64,000 nucleotides of DNA, taken from Arachis hypogaea (Eukaryota; Streptophyta; Magnoliopsida; Fabales; Fabaceae). The stretch covers positions 108,020,276 through 108,084,275 of the forward strand of contig NC_092048.1 in the NCBI RefSeq assembly GCF_003086295.3, given 5' to 3'. Position 1 is the stretch's first letter, and each line of letters starts with the position of its first letter. The notes under the pieces are model-generated. The model was not told the origin of the DNA. It did not search any database and was given only the letters and a program-made list of their open reading frames with translations. The translations under genes and the position numbers were made by a program. Shown piece after piece: positions 32,728 to 44,036 of this stretch.

Positions 32728-34409
32728 TGGTGCGCAGAAATCGTGACGGTTCCATTCCTTGTTAACAGCGCTGAAAACTTTATACGCACGTTTATAATCT
32801 TAATTCTTTGTCACAACTTCGCACAACTAACCAGCAAGTGCACTGGGTCATCCAAGTAATAAACCTTACGTGAGTAAGGGTCGATCCCACAGAGATTGTC
32901 GGCTTGAAGCAAGCTATGGTCACTTTGTAAATCTCAGTCAGGCGGATTCAAATGGTTATAGAGTTTTAATAATTAAATAGATAATTAAAATATGAACTAG
33001 GATAGAGATACTTATGTAATTCATTGGTGAGAATTTTAGATAAAAGTATAGAGATGCTTTCGTTCCTCTGAACCTCTGCTTTCCTGCTGTCTTCATCCAA
33101 CCATTCCTACTCCTTTCCATGGCAAGCTTTATGTAGGGCATCACCGTTGTCAATGGCTACATCCCATCCTCTCTGTGAAAATGGTCCAATGCGCTGTCAC
33201 TGCATGGCTAATCATCTGTCGGTTCTCGATCATACTGGAATAGGATTTACTATCCTTTTGTGTCTGTCACTGTGCCCAGCACTCGCGAGTTTGAAGCTCG
33301 TCACAGCCATCCCTTCCCAGATCCTACTCGGAATACCACAGACAATGTTTAGACTTTCCGAATCTCAAGAATGGCCATCCATGGGTTCTAACTTATACCA
33401 CGAAGATTCTAATATCTCGGACTCGGTCCTCTGTATTAGATATCTAAGAGATATTCATTCTAGCTTGTTTGCATGTAGAACGGAAGTGTTTGTCAAGCAC
33501 GTGTTCATAAGTGAGAATGATGATGAGCGTCACATAGTCATCACATTCATCATGTTCTTGGGTGCGAATGGATATCTTAGAATAGGAATAAGCTTGAATT
33601 GAATAGAAAAACAGTAGTACTTTGTATTAATTCATGAGGAACAGCAGAGCTCCACACCTTAATCTATGGTGTGTAGAAACTCTACCGTTTAAAAATACAT
33701 AGGTGATAATGGTCCAAGCATGGCCGAATGGCCAGCCCCCATGAAAGTCTAAGATAGCATAAAACTAATCAAAGATCCCTTACAAAGATAGTAAAAAGTC
33801 CTATTTATACTAAACTAGTTACTAGGGTTTATAGAAATGATTAAATGATGCAGAAATCCACTTCTGGGCCCACTTGGTGTGTGCTTGGGCTGAGCATTGA
33901 GCTTTACACGTGTAGAGGTCTTTCTTGGAGTTGAACGCCAGCTTGTAACCTGTTTCTGGCGTTTAACTCCACTTTGCAACCTGTTTCTGGCATTTGACTC
34001 CAGAATGCAGCATGGAACTGGCGTTCAACGCCAGTTTACATCCTTTATCCTTAATCAAAGTATAAACTATTATATATTGCTGGAAAGCCCTGAATGTCTA
34101 CTTTCCAACGCAATTGAGAGCGTGCCATTTGGAGTTCTGTAGCTCCAGAAAATCCACTTTGAGTGCAGGGAGGTCAGAATCCAACAGCATCTGCAGTCCT
34201 TCTTCAACCTCTGAATCTGATTTTTGCTCAAGTCCCTCAATTTTAGTCAGAAAATACTTGAAATCACAGAAAAATACACAAACTCATAGTAAAGTCCAGA
34301 AATGTGAATTTTAATTAAAAATTAATAAAAATATACTAAAAACAAACTAAATCATACTGAAAACTATGTAAAAACAATGCCAAAAAGCGTATAAATTATC
34401 CGCTCATCA
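32728..34409 (-). repeat. Element F 3' LTR
   Basis: Minus strand TGATGAGCGG...CTGCGCACCA. TATA box at 33802-33809, palindromes at about 33935-34032. A degenerate primer-site copy (GTTAACAGCGCTGAAAAC, 32761-32778) lies within 50 bp of the LTR end. The antisense ORF 33147-33602 has no recognised domain. Confidence 0.95.
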
Positions 34410-34411
34410 TA

Positions 34412-34446
34412 ACACCAAACTTAAATTGTTGCTTGTCCCCAAGCAA
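34412..34446 (-). promoter_or_regulatory. Pre-LTR hairpin and AAGTTTGGTGT motif of F
   Basis: Minus strand TTGCTTGGGGACAAGCAA then TTTAAGTTTGGTGTTA, ending at the 3' LTR. The module is identical to those of B, C and G. Confidence 0.7.
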
Positions 34447-35570
34447 CTAAAAATTAAATAGGATAAAAAGAAGAGAATATACTATAAATTCCAAAATATC
34501 AATGAAACTTAGCTCCAATCAAATGAGCGGGACTTGTAGCTTTTTGCCTCTTGAATAGTTTTGGCATCTCGCTTTATCCATTGAGGTTCAGAATGATTGG
34601 CATCTATAGGAACTTAGAATTCAGATAGTGTTATTGATTCTCCTAGTTCAGTATGTTGATTCTTAAACACAACTACTTTATGAGTCTTGGCCGTGGCCCT
34701 AAGCACTTTGTTTTCCAGTATTACCACCGGATACATAAATGCCACAGACACATAACTGGGTGAACCTTTTCAGATTGTGACTCAGCTTTGCTAAAGTCCC
34801 CAATTAGAGGTGTCCAGGGTTCTTAAGCACACTCTGTTTTTGCTTTGGACCTCGACTTTAACCTCTCAGTCTCAAGTTTTCACTTGACACCTTCACGCCA
34901 CAAGCACATGGTTAGGGACAGCTTGGTTTTGCCGCTTAGGCCGGGATTTTATTCCTTTAGGCCCTCCTATCCACTGATGCTCAAAGCCTTGGATCCTTTT
35001 TTATTACCCTTGCCTTTTGGTTTTAAGGGCTATTGGCTTTTTGCTCTTGCCTTTTGGTTTAAAGAGCTTTTGGCTTTTTCTGCTTGCTTTTTCTTTTTCT
35101 TTTTCTCTTTTTTTCTTTTTTGTTTTTTTTTTCTTTTTTTTTCTGCAAGCTTTTGTATTCACTGCTTTTTCTTGCTTCAAGAATCATTTTTATGATTTTT
35201 CAGATTATCAAATAACATGTCTCCTTTTTCTTTATTCTTCAAGAGCCAACATATTTAACATTCATAAACATCAACTTCAAAAGACATATGCACTGTTCAA
35301 GCATTCATTCAGAAAACAAAAAGTATTGTCACCACATCAAAATAATTAAACTAGTTTCAAGGATGAATTCGAAACCCTGTACTTCTTGTTCTTTTGTTTT
35401 TAAAATAGTTTTCATTTAAGAGAGGTGGTGGATTCATATTCATAGCTTTAAGGCATAGACACTTAGACACTAATGATCATATAATAAGACATAAATATAA
35501 ATAAACATAAAGTTCAAAAATCAAAAAATAGGAAAATAAATAAACAAAGAGATTAAGGAATGAGTCCACC
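34447..35570 (-). other. F 3' internal non-coding region
   Basis: Homologous to the same region of B, G and C, with a T-rich low-complexity patch at about 35060-35145. The plus-strand ORFs there are not credible. Confidence 0.6.
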
Positions 35571-35813
35571 TTAGTGAGGGTGGCGTCTTCCTCTTCTTGA
35601 GGAACCAATGGTGCTCTTGAGCTCCTCTATGTCTCTTCCTTGTCTTTCTTGCTCCTCCCTCGTAGCTCTTTGATCTTCTCTAATTTCATGGAGGATGATG
35701 GAGTGCTCTTGGTGCTCCACCCTTAGTTGTCCCATATTGGAACTTAATTCTCCTAGGGAAGTATTGATTTGCTCCCAATAGTTTTCTGGAGGGAAGTGCA
35801 TCCCTTGAGGCAT
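35571..35813 (-). CDS. 80-codon coiled-coil ORF, remnant of the extra ORF, in F
   Basis: MPQGMHFPPENYWEQINTSL to SRRGRRHPH, uninterrupted. It corresponds to the last 85 or so residues of the G extra ORF; the N-terminal Transposase_32-like domain is deleted. The residues SLGELSSNMGQL through REEQERQGRDIEEL show heptad-like spacing, and the C-terminus is basic. It follows the usual extra-ORF leader (35840-35890), so it could still be translated. B has the same deletion with one stop. The function of the parent ORF is unknown. Confidence 0.65.
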   Translation of the reverse strand: MPQGMHFPPENYWEQINTSLGELSSNMGQLRVEHQEHSIILHEIREDQRATREEQERQGRDIEELKSTIGSSRRGRRHPH

Positions 35814-35870
35814 TAGTGGTTATGGAAAAACAAAAAAAAGCAATGCTTTTTTCACACCAAACATAAAATG

Positions 35871-35890
35871 TTTGTTCGTCCTCGAGCAAA
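35871..35890 (-). promoter_or_regulatory. Hairpin before the extra-ORF remnant in F
   Basis: Minus strand TTTGCTCGAGGACGAACAAA followed by CATTTTATGTTTGGTGT, a slightly mutated copy of the module. Confidence 0.6.
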
Positions 35891-36218
35891 AGAAGAAAGA
35901 AAGGATGATAAGAAGAAGAGATGGAGAAGATGGAGGTGTGTGAATGGTTCGGCCAGGGGGGTTTTGGTGGTAATGATGTGTGAAAAGGAAAGAGTGATGG
36001 TTTGAAGTTGAGTGAGTGGGTGTAGGTGGGTTATATGATGGTTTTGGAGGAGTAATGGAGGTGATTGGTGAAGGGTATTTGTGGAAGAGAGTTATGAAAA
36101 GGTGTGAAGAGGGGAGAAGAAGTGGTGGGGATCCTGTGGGGTCCACAGATCCAGTGGGGCCAAGGACTTAACATCCCTGCTCCAATTAGGCGTGTAAAAT
36201 GCCCTATACATGCAATCC

Positions 36219-36358
36219 TGGCGTTTAACGCCAGACTGCTACCTGTTTCTGGCGTTAAACGCCACTTCCATGCTCTGTTCTGGCGTTTAATGCCAGGTAG
36301 ATGCTTGTTTCTGGCGTTAAACGCCAGCTTGGTGCTTGTTTCTGGTGTTAAACGCCAG
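36219..36358 (-). repeat. Palindrome array in the F spacer
   Basis: Five CTGGCGTT-N-AACGCCAG palindromes at roughly 28-32 bp spacing. Copies 3 and 5 have one arm mutated. Confidence 0.9.
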
Positions 36359-36359
36359 C

Positions 36360-36799
36360 ATGCCTCTCCTCCAGGGTGTGCTATTTTCAATGCTGTTTTT
36401 CATTCTATTTTTGATTTTTCAGTAGTTTTTGTGACTCCACATGATCATCAACCTAATAAAACACGAAATAATAAAAAGAAAATAAAATAGATATGATTAA
36501 ATAACATTGGGTTGCCTCCCAACAAGTGCTTCTTTAATGTCAATAGCTTGACAGTGAGCTCTCATGGAGCCTCACAGATAATCAGAGCAAGGTTGGAACC
36601 TCCTAACACCAAACTTAGAGTTTGAATGTGGGGGTTCAACACCAAACTTAGAGTTTGGTTGTGGCCTCCCAACACCAAACTTAGAGTTTGACTGTGGGGG
36701 CTTTGGTTGATTCTGCAGTGAGAGAAGCTTTTCATGCTTCCTCTCCATGGTTACAGAAGAAGATCCTTGAGTTTCAAATACAAGGTTGTCCTTATTGAG
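36360..36799 (-). other. F tail between protease and array
   Basis: After the stop at 36800 the frame still resembles the [18 protein letters not shown] tail of B and G. Then come three CTAAGTTTGGTGTT copies (36604-36690) and GAAGCACTTGTTGGGAGGCAACCCA, the block that follows the last pol ORF in C. Confidence 0.65.
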
Positions 36800-38902
36800 T
36801 TAAAGGACCAACTCTCCTCTGTCCACATCAATCACAGCTCTTGCTGTGGCTAGGAAGGGTCTTCCAAGGATGATGGATTCATCCTCATCCTTCCCAGTAT
36901 CCAGGATTATGAAATCAGCAGGGATGTAAAGGCCTTTAACCTTTACTAGCACGTCCTCTACTTGTCTATAAGCCTGTTTTCTTGAGTTGTCTGCCATCTC
37001 TAATGAGATTCTGGCAGCCTGCACCTCAAAGATTCCCAGTTTCTCCATTACAGAGAGTGGCATGAGGTTTATCCCTGACCCAAGGTCACATAGAGCCTTC
37101 TCAAAGGCCATGGAGCCTATGGTACAAGGTATTAAGAACTTTCCAGGATCCTGTTTCTTCTGAGGCAATGTCAGTTGATCCAAATCACTCAGTTTATTGA
37201 TGAGCAAGGGAGGTTCATCTTCCCAAGTCTCATTACCAAATAACTTGGCATTCAGCTTCATGATTGCACCAAGGTACTTGGCAACTTGCTCTTCAGTGAC
37301 ATCTTCATTCTCTTCAGAAGAAGAATACTCATCAGAGCTCATGAATGACATAAGGAGGTTCAATGGAATTTCTATGGTCTCTAGATAAGTCTTAGATTCC
37401 TTTGGTTCCTCAGAAGGAAACTCCTTATTGGTCACTGGACGTCCCAGGAGGTCTTCCTCACTGGGATTCACGTCCTCTCCCTCCCTTGTAGGTTCGGCCA
37501 TGATGGTTAATTCAATGACCTTGCACTCTCTTTTTGGATTCTCTTCTGTATTGCTTGGGAGAGTACTAGAGGGAGTTTCAGTGACTCTTTTACTCAGCTG
37601 GCCCACTTGTGTCTCCAGGTTTCTAATGGAGGACCTTGTTTCATTCATGAAACTTAAAGTGGCCTTAGATAGATCAGAGACTATATTTGCTAAGTTAGAT
37701 GGATCCTGCTCAGGACTCTCTGTCTTTTGCTGAGTGGATGATGGAAAAGGCTTGCTATTGCTAAACCTGTTTCTTCCACCATTGTTAAAGCCTTGTTGAG
37801 GCTTTTGTTGATCCTTCCATGAGAAATTTGGATGATTTCTCCATGAGGGATTATAGGTTTTTCCATAGGGTTCATCCATGTAATTCACTTCTTCTATTGC
37901 AGGGTTCTCAGGATCATAAGCTTCTTCTTCAGAAGATGCCTCTTTAGTACTGTTGGATGATTCCTTCAATCCATTCAGATTCTGAGAGATCATATTGACT
38001 TGCTGAGTCAATATTTTATTCTGAGCCAATATGGCATTCAGAGTATCAATTTCAAGAACTCCCTTCCTCATAGGCATCCCATTACTCACAGGATTCCTTT
38101 CAGAAGTGTACATAAACTGGTTATTTGCAACCATGTCAATGAGTTCTTGAGCTTCTGCAGGCATTTTCTTTAGGTGGATGGATCCACCTGCAGAATGGTC
38201 CAATGACATTTTAGATAATTCAGACAGACCATCATAGAATATATCCAGGATGGTCCATTCTGAAAGCATGTCAGAATGACACTTTTTGGTCAGTTCCTTA
38301 TATCTCTCCCAAGCTTCATAGAGGGATTCACCTTCTTTCTGTTTGAAGGTTTGAACATCCACTCTAAGCTTGCTAAGCTTTTGAGGAGGAAAGAACTTGG
38401 CTAAGAAAGCCGTGACCAGCTTATCCCAAGAGTTTAGGCTATTTTTAGGTTGAGAGTCCAACCATATTCTAGCTCTGTCTCTTACAGCAAATGGGAAAAG
38501 CATAAGCCTGTAGACCTCGGGATCAACCCCATTGGTCTTAACAGTATCACAGATCTGCAAGAATTCAGTTAAGAACTGAAAAGGATCTTCGGATGGAAGT
38601 CCATGAAACTTGCAGTTCTGTTGCATCAGAGAAACTAATTGAGGTTTAAGCTCAAAGTTGTTTGCTCCAATGGCAGGGATCGAGATGCTTCTTCCATGTA
38701 AATTGGAATTAGGTACAGTAAAGTCACCAAACATTTTCCTTGCATTGTTATTATTTTCCGCCATGTTGTCTTCTTTTTCGAAAATTTCTGTCAAATTTTC
38801 TCCAGAGAGTTGTGCTTTAGCTTCCCTTAGCTTCCTCTTCAGAGTCCTTTCAGGTTCAGGATCAGCTTCAACAAGAATGTTCTTATCCTTGTTCCTGCTC
38901 AT
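36800..38902 (-). CDS. Element F Gag-protease polyprotein (700 codons, intact)
   Basis: The ATG at 38902 (MSRNKDKNILVEADPEPE) is also the start in G. A basic/acidic N-terminus is followed by the retrotransposon-gag domain at about residues 75-260 (FLTEFLQICDTVK, LFPFAVRDRARIWLDSQP, FLAKFFPPQKLSKLRVD, ESLYEAWERYKEL, EAQELIDMVANNQFMY). An NGGRNRF-rich linker, a charged segment (about 430-530) and an aspartic protease near 590-695 (ALCDLGSGINLMP, SIILGRPFLATARAVIDV) follow. No CCHC knuckle is visible. It stops at VDRGELVL, where G reads on into the tail. It would build particles and process itself but carries no polymerase. Confidence 0.92.
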   Translation of the reverse strand: MSRNKDKNILVEADPEPERTLKRKLREAKAQLSGENLTEIFEKEDNMAENNNNARKMFGDFTVPNSNLHGRSISIPAIGANNFELKPQLVSLMQQNCKFHGLPSEDPFQFLTEFLQICDTVKTNGVDPEVYRLMLFPFAVRDRARIWLDSQPKNSLNSWDKLVTAFLAKFFPPQKLSKLRVDVQTFKQKEGESLYEAWERYKELTKKCHSDMLSEWTILDIFYDGLSELSKMSLDHSAGGSIHLKKMPAEAQELIDMVANNQFMYTSERNPVSNGMPMRKGVLEIDTLNAILAQNKILTQQVNMISQNLNGLKESSNSTKEASSEEEAYDPENPAIEEVNYMDEPYGKTYNPSWRNHPNFSWKDQQKPQQGFNNGGRNRFSNSKPFPSSTQQKTESPEQDPSNLANIVSDLSKATLSFMNETRSSIRNLETQVGQLSKRVTETPSSTLPSNTEENPKRECKVIELTIMAEPTREGEDVNPSEEDLLGRPVTNKEFPSEEPKESKTYLETIEIPLNLLMSFMSSDEYSSSEENEDVTEEQVAKYLGAIMKLNAKLFGNETWEDEPPLLINKLSDLDQLTLPQKKQDPGKFLIPCTIGSMAFEKALCDLGSGINLMPLSVMEKLGIFEVQAARISLEMADNSRKQAYRQVEDVLVKVKGLYIPADFIILDTGKDEDESIILGRPFLATARAVIDVDRGELVL

Positions 38903-40456
38903 ATGAAAAAGAAGAAAACAGAAAAGAAAATATGGAATCCTCTATGTCACAGTATAGAGATTCCTGTATGTGAGTAGAAGAAGATATGAATAGAAGATGG
39001 AGAATCCAAACACAAGGGTGAGGAGTAGGTTCGAATTCTTAGATGGAGAGGAGTGTTAGTAAATAAATAAATAATTAGAAGGAGGTGAGAGAGAAGAATT
39101 TTCGAAAATTAAATAAATTAAAATAAAAATATTTTTGTTTTTAATTTGAAATTAAAATAGAATTTGAAAATTAGAAAAGAAATAAAATTAAAATTAAAAA
39201 TTAAAATAATTAGTTAATTAAAAAGGAATTTTGAAAAAGAGGGAAGGGATTTTCGAAAATTAGAGAGAGGGAATTAGTTAGGTAGTTTTGAAAAAGATAA
39301 GAATCAATCAAAAAGTTAAGTGGTTAATTGAAAAAGATTTGAAAATCAAATTTGAAAAGATAAGAAGTTAGAAAAGATTTTGAAATTGATTTTGAAAAAG
39401 ATGTGATTGAAATTTATTTTGAAAAAGATTTGAAAAAGAAATTTAAAAAGATTTGATTTTGAAAATTAAAGTTGATTACTTGACTAACAAGAAACTAAAA
39501 GATATTATTTTAAAATTTAAAGATTGAACCTTTCTTACTAGGCAAGTAACAAACTTAAAATTTTTTGAATCAATCACATTAATTGTTAGCATTAATTTTG
39601 AAAATTTGAAATAGAAATAAGAAAAAAATTTTTGAAAATCATTTTGGAATTTTCGAAAATTATGAAAGGAAAAATGAGAAAGATTTGATTTTTGAAAAAG
39701 ATTTGAAAAAGATAGAATTTTTAAATTGAAAATTTGATTTGACTCATAAGAAACAACTTGATTTTAAAAATTTTTGAAAAAGTCAACTCAAATTTTCGAA
39801 AATTTTATGAGAGAAAAAAGGGAAAGATAATTTTTTGATTTTTGAATTTTAATGATGAAAGAGAAAAAACACAAAAATGACACATAACATAAAAATTATG
39901 AATCAAAACACACAATGCATGCAAGAACACTTTGAATGTCAAGACGAACACCAAGAATACTTTGAAGATCAAGATGAACATCAAGACTTATTTTTGAAAA
40001 ATTTTCAAGAAAAGAAAACATGCAAGACACCAAACTTAAAAATTTTTATTCTTTAGACATTAATAATTCAAGGATGCATATGAAAAACAAGGAAAGACAC
40101 AAAACAAGAAAATATGAAGATCAAACAAGAAGACTGGCCAAGAACGACTTGAAGATCATGAAGAATGCAATGCATGAAATTTTTGAAAATAATTTTTTGA
40201 AAATTAAAAAGATGCAATTGACACCAAACTTAAAACTTGACTCTAGACTCAAACAAGAAACAGATCAATATTTTTTATTTTATGATTTTGTTAATTTTTT
40301 TGTTTTTTTTTTGAAAATTATTTTGGGAAAAACAAAAAAAGAAACTTTTTTTTAATTTTCGAAAATAAGAATAATAAAAACAAAAAGGTTAAAATTAAAA
40401 TAAAATTACCTAATCTGAGCAACAGGATGAACCGTCAGTTGTCCAAACTCGAACAA
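38903..40456 (-). other. Element F untranslated leader
   Basis: About 1.55 kb, AT-rich, with many TTTTCGAAAA palindromes and GAAAAAGAT runs, and a TAAGTTTGGTGTC near 40223. No credible ORF. Confidence 0.7.
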
Positions 40457-40474
40457 TCCCTGGCAACGGCGCCA
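40457..40474 (-). promoter_or_regulatory. Element F primer binding site (tRNA-Asp)
   Basis: Minus strand TGGCGCCGTTGCCAGGGA, one mismatch from the D site, 6 bases from the LTR. Confidence 0.85.
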
Positions 40475-40480
40475 AAAACT

Positions 40481-42162
40481 TGGTGCATAGAAATCGTGAC
40501 GGTTCCATTCCTTGGTAACGGCGCTGAAAACTTTATACGCACGTTCATAATCTTAATTCTTTGTCACAACTTCGCACAACTAACCAGCAAGTGCACTGGG
40601 TCGTCCAAGTAATAAACCTTACATGAGTAAGGGTCGATCCCACGGAGATTGTCGGCTTGAAGCAAGCTATGGTCACCCTGTAAATCTCAGTTATGCATAT
40701 TCAAATGGTTATAGAGTTTTAATAATTAAATAGATAATTAAAATATGAACTAGGATAGAGATACTTATGTAATTCATTGGTGAGAATTTCAGATAAGAGT
40801 ATAGAGATGCTTTCGTTCCTCTGAACCTCTGCTTTCCTGCTGTCTTCATCCAACCATTCCTACTCCTTTCCATGGCAAGCTTTATGTAGGGCATCACCGT
40901 TGTCAATGGCTACATCCCATCCTCTCTGTGAAAATGGTCCAATGCGCTGTCACTGCATGGCTAATCATCTGTCGGTTCTCGATCATACTGGAATAGGATT
41001 TACTATCCTTTTGCGTCTGTCACTACGCCCAGCACTCGCGAGTTTGAAGCTCGTCACAGCCATCCCTTCCCAGATCCTACTCGGAATACCACAGACAAGG
41101 TTTAGACTTTCCGGATCTCAAGAATGGCCATCCATGGGTTCTAACTTATACCACGAAGATTCTAATATCTCGGACTCGGTCCTCTGTATTAGATATCTAA
41201 GAGATATTCATTCTAGCTTGTTTGCATGTAGAACGGAAGTGTTTGTTAGGCACGCGTTCATAAGTGAGAATGATGATGAGCGTCACATAATCATCACATT
41301 CATCATGTTCTTGGGTGCGAATGGATATCTTAGAATAGGAATAAGCTTGAATTGAATAGAAAAACAGTAGTACTTTGTATTAATTCATGAGGAACAGTAG
41401 AGCTCCACACCTTAATCTATGGTGTGTAGAAACTCTACCATTTGAAAATACATAAGTGATAATGGTCCAGGCATGGCCGAATGGCCAGCCCCCATGAAAG
41501 TCTAAGATAGCATAAAACTAATCAAAGATCCCTTACAAAGATAGTAAAAAGTCCTATTTATACTAAACTAGTTACTAGGGTTTACAGAAATGAGTAAATG
41601 ATGCAGAAATCCACTTCTGGGGCACACTTGGTGTGTGCTTGGGCTGAGCATTGAGCTTTCCACGTGTAGAGGTCTTTCTTGGAGTTGAACGCCAGTTTGT
41701 AACCTGTTTCTGGTGTTTAACTCCACTTTGCAACCTGTTTCTGGCGTTTGACTCCAGAATGCAGCATGGAACTGGCGTTCAATGCCAGTTTACGTCGTCT
41801 ATCCTTAATCAAAGTATGGACTATTATATATTGCTGGAAAGACCTAGATGTCTACTTTCCAACGCAATTGAGAGTGCACCATTTGAAGTTCTGTAGCTCC
41901 AGAAAATCTACTTTGAGTGCAGGGAGGTCAGAATCCAACAGCATCTGCAGTCCTTCTTCAACCTCTGAATCTGATTTTTGCTCAAGTCCCTCAATTTCAG
42001 CCAAAAAATACCTGAAATCATAAAAAACACACAAACTCATAGTAAAGTCCAGAAATGTGAATTTTAATTAAAAACTAATAAAAATATACTAAAAACTAAC
42101 TAAATCATACTGAAAACTATGTAAAAACAATGCCAAAAAGCGTATAAATTATCCGCTCATCA
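40481..42162 (-). repeat. Element F 5' LTR
   Basis: 1682 bp, same length as the 3' LTR. TATA box at 41555-41562, palindromes at about 41686-41790. An embedded primer-site-like GGTAACGGCGCTGAAAAC sits at 40514-40531. Confidence 0.95.
41555..41562 (-). promoter_or_regulatory. TATA box of F LTR
   Basis: TATAAATA on the minus strand; counterpart at 33802-33809. Confidence 0.65.
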
Positions 42163-42221
42163 CTCTTGGTTTTGAGAAGAACTCTGTTACCTTATGGGCT
42201 TTAGGATCATTTATGTTTGAG

Positions 42222-42790
42222 TCAACGTTTGAGGTAAATGTTGACTCAAACGTCTTGTATTAGAACTTTGCAGAATGGAGTTTTGCTATCACTCACGTTT
42301 GAGTTCACGTTTGAGGTCAAACGTGAGCTCAAACATGATTCTCTCCAGGGTAATTTTGTAGCCAACGTTTGACCTCACGTTTGAGGAAAATATTGGCACA
42401 AACGTTAAGTCCCCCTGGGTGTATTTTTGAGCCAACGTTTGACCTCAAGTTTGAGGCAAACATTGGCGCAAACGTTGGCTTCCTCCAGGGTGTATTTTTG
42501 AGCCAATGTTTGACCTCAAGTTTGAGGCAAACGTTGTCGCAAACGTTGGCTTCTCCTGGGTATATTTTTGAGCCAACGTTTGACCTCAAGTTTGAGGCAA
42601 ACTTTGGTGCAAACATTGGCATTCTCCTGGGTTCTTTTTGAGCCAACGTTTGACCTCAAGTTTGAGGCAAACGTTGGCACAAACGTTGGCATTCTCCTGG
42701 GTTCTTCTTAAGCCAACGTTTGACCACACATTTGAGGCAAACGTTGGCACAAACGTGAGCTCTTCCCAGGGTGGCTTTGCTGCCTTCATT
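42222..42790 (-). repeat. About 70-bp tandem palindromic array in LTR E
   Basis: Six or so units of GAGCCAACGTTTGACC-TCAAGTTTGAGG-CAAACGTTGGC plus a CTCCTGGGT spacer. AACGTTTGACCTCAA pairs with TTTGAGGCAAACGTT inside each unit. Overlapping ORFs on both strands here arise from the repeat. Confidence 0.9.
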
Positions 42791-43086
42791 TCCATTGCTG
42801 CCATCTCCTTTCTTCAACCTTTCTCCAAGCCTTTTGGTCACCTGTCATCAATCAACAAATGCATCAAAGCTATGCTAAAATCATGAGACTTCTTCTCATC
42901 CTTGACATATAAGCAATTATAGCACAAAACCTCATGAAAATGCATCAATTTACTCATGGTTGATTGAATCCAAATACACATGAATTTCTACCTAAATGGC
43001 TTACTTGTAACTCAAGAAAGTGTATAAAACCTATTAAAAACAAAGGAAAAAGACTAGTAAAACTAGGCTAAGATGCCCTGGCATCA
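42791..43086 (-). other. Outer end of LTR E
   Basis: Non-coding; on the minus strand starts TGATGCCAGGGCATC at 43086. Confidence 0.7.
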
Positions 43087-43091
43087 TGACA

Positions 43092-44036
43092 CAGCTAAGA
43101 CTGGACATCCAAGGCTTTAAACAAGAGGATAATGAATCCCTTTATAATGCCTGGGAGAGGTACAGAGGGATGCTAAGGAAATGCCCCTCTGAAATATTTT
43201 CAGAATGGGTGCAGTTAGACATCTTTTACTATGGGCTTACTGAAAAGGCCCAAACGTCTCTAGACCACTTAGCTGGTGGATCTATATATATGAGAAAGAC
43301 AATTGAAGAGGCTCAGGAGCTCATTGATACAATTGCCAGAAATTAATATCTATACTTAAGTAGTGGGTCTTCTATGAAAGAAGAAGCTAATGCAGTATCC
43401 AATGAACTTAGTCCTCAAGAACAAGTTGCTGAACTCAATCAGCAATTGCTTAGTATAACAAAACAGTTAGCAGAATTTAAAGAGATGCTGCAATAAACCA
43501 AAGATGCTAACGAGAATATGAAAAAATACTTGAATCAGACAAGACAGCAGCTATCTAAACAGATAACAGAAGAATGCCAATCTGTTCAATTAAGGAGTGG
43601 GAAGACATTGAATGTCTCAATTCAAGGCAGCAGGAAGCCAAGAAAAGAAAAACTAACTGAAAATGACCAAACCACTGCTCAAAATCCCTCTGAGGACAGT
43701 AAGAGCCAAGAGAGGAATGATTCTGGCGTTCAAACGCCAGAAAGGGGTGAAGACTTGGCATCAAACGCCCAAAAAATAGCCAATTCAGGCGTTCAAACGC
43801 CAGAAAAGGGTGGCAACCTGGCGTTAAATGCCCAAAAAGCACCCAATTCTAGCATTCAAATGCCAATAAGGGATCAAACACCTGCAAGTGCTGATAACAA
43901 CCCCGTTAAGCAGGCTTCTCCAACCACTTCTGTAGGAAATAAACCTGCAGCAACTAAGGTTGAAGAATATAAGGCCAAGATGTCTTATCCTCAGAAACTC
44001 CGCCAAGCGGAACAGGATAAATAATTTGCCCGCTTT
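43092..44036 (+). pseudogene. Element C gag, C-terminal piece
   Basis: Resumes at the base after TSD TGACA, in frame with QLRLDIQGF. It holds the rest of the gag domain (ESLYNAWERYRGML, EIFSEWVQLDIFYYGL, GGSIYMRKTIEEAQELID) with stops at IARN(stop) near 43345 and MLQ(stop) near 43495. A glutamine-rich coiled coil follows, then the palindrome-encoded linker (SGVQTPE units) and PAATKVEEYKAKM. CAA has become TAA near 44022. No zinc knuckle is visible. Confidence 0.88.
43722..43866 (+). repeat. Palindrome array inside C gag coding sequence
   Basis: CTGGCGTTCAAACGCCAG and derivatives, three complete plus two partial copies, all in the gag frame as SGVQTPE, SNAQ and SSIQMP peptides. Confidence 0.85.

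Larger units (their letters stand above)
32728..42162 (-). mobile_element. Element F: non-autonomous Athila-like element (gag-protease only)
   Basis: 9435 bp, TSD CTCTT (32723-32727 and 42163-42167) inside solo LTR E. LTRs of 1682 bp each. In sense order: LTR, primer site, leader, one 700-codon gag-protease ORF, tail with three AAGTTTGGTGT copies, palindrome array, 80-codon coiled-coil ORF, 3' hairpin module, LTR. There is no RT, RNase H or integrase sequence, so movement would need enzymes in trans. Equal-length LTRs and an intact ORF suggest the most recent insertion in the nest. Confidence 0.95.
31739..43086 (-). mobile_element. Element E: solo LTR of another gypsy family, split by F
   Basis: TSD TGACA at 31734-31738 and 43087-43091. 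The ends are TGATG...CATCA. E's own sequence (31739-32727 plus 42168-43086, about 1.9 kb) has no primer site, gag or pol. It holds one TATA box (32633-32640, minus) and the LTR-end block (ACTCACCGGCAAGTGTACCG, GTCAATCCCACAGGGATTG), so I read it as a solo LTR on the minus strand. A very short non-autonomous element is the alternative. Confidence 0.85.

Noticed and set aside
42329..42886. Overlapping ORFs on both strands in LTR E
   Set aside because: Produced by the 70-bp tandem palindromes; peptide repeats mirror the DNA unit.
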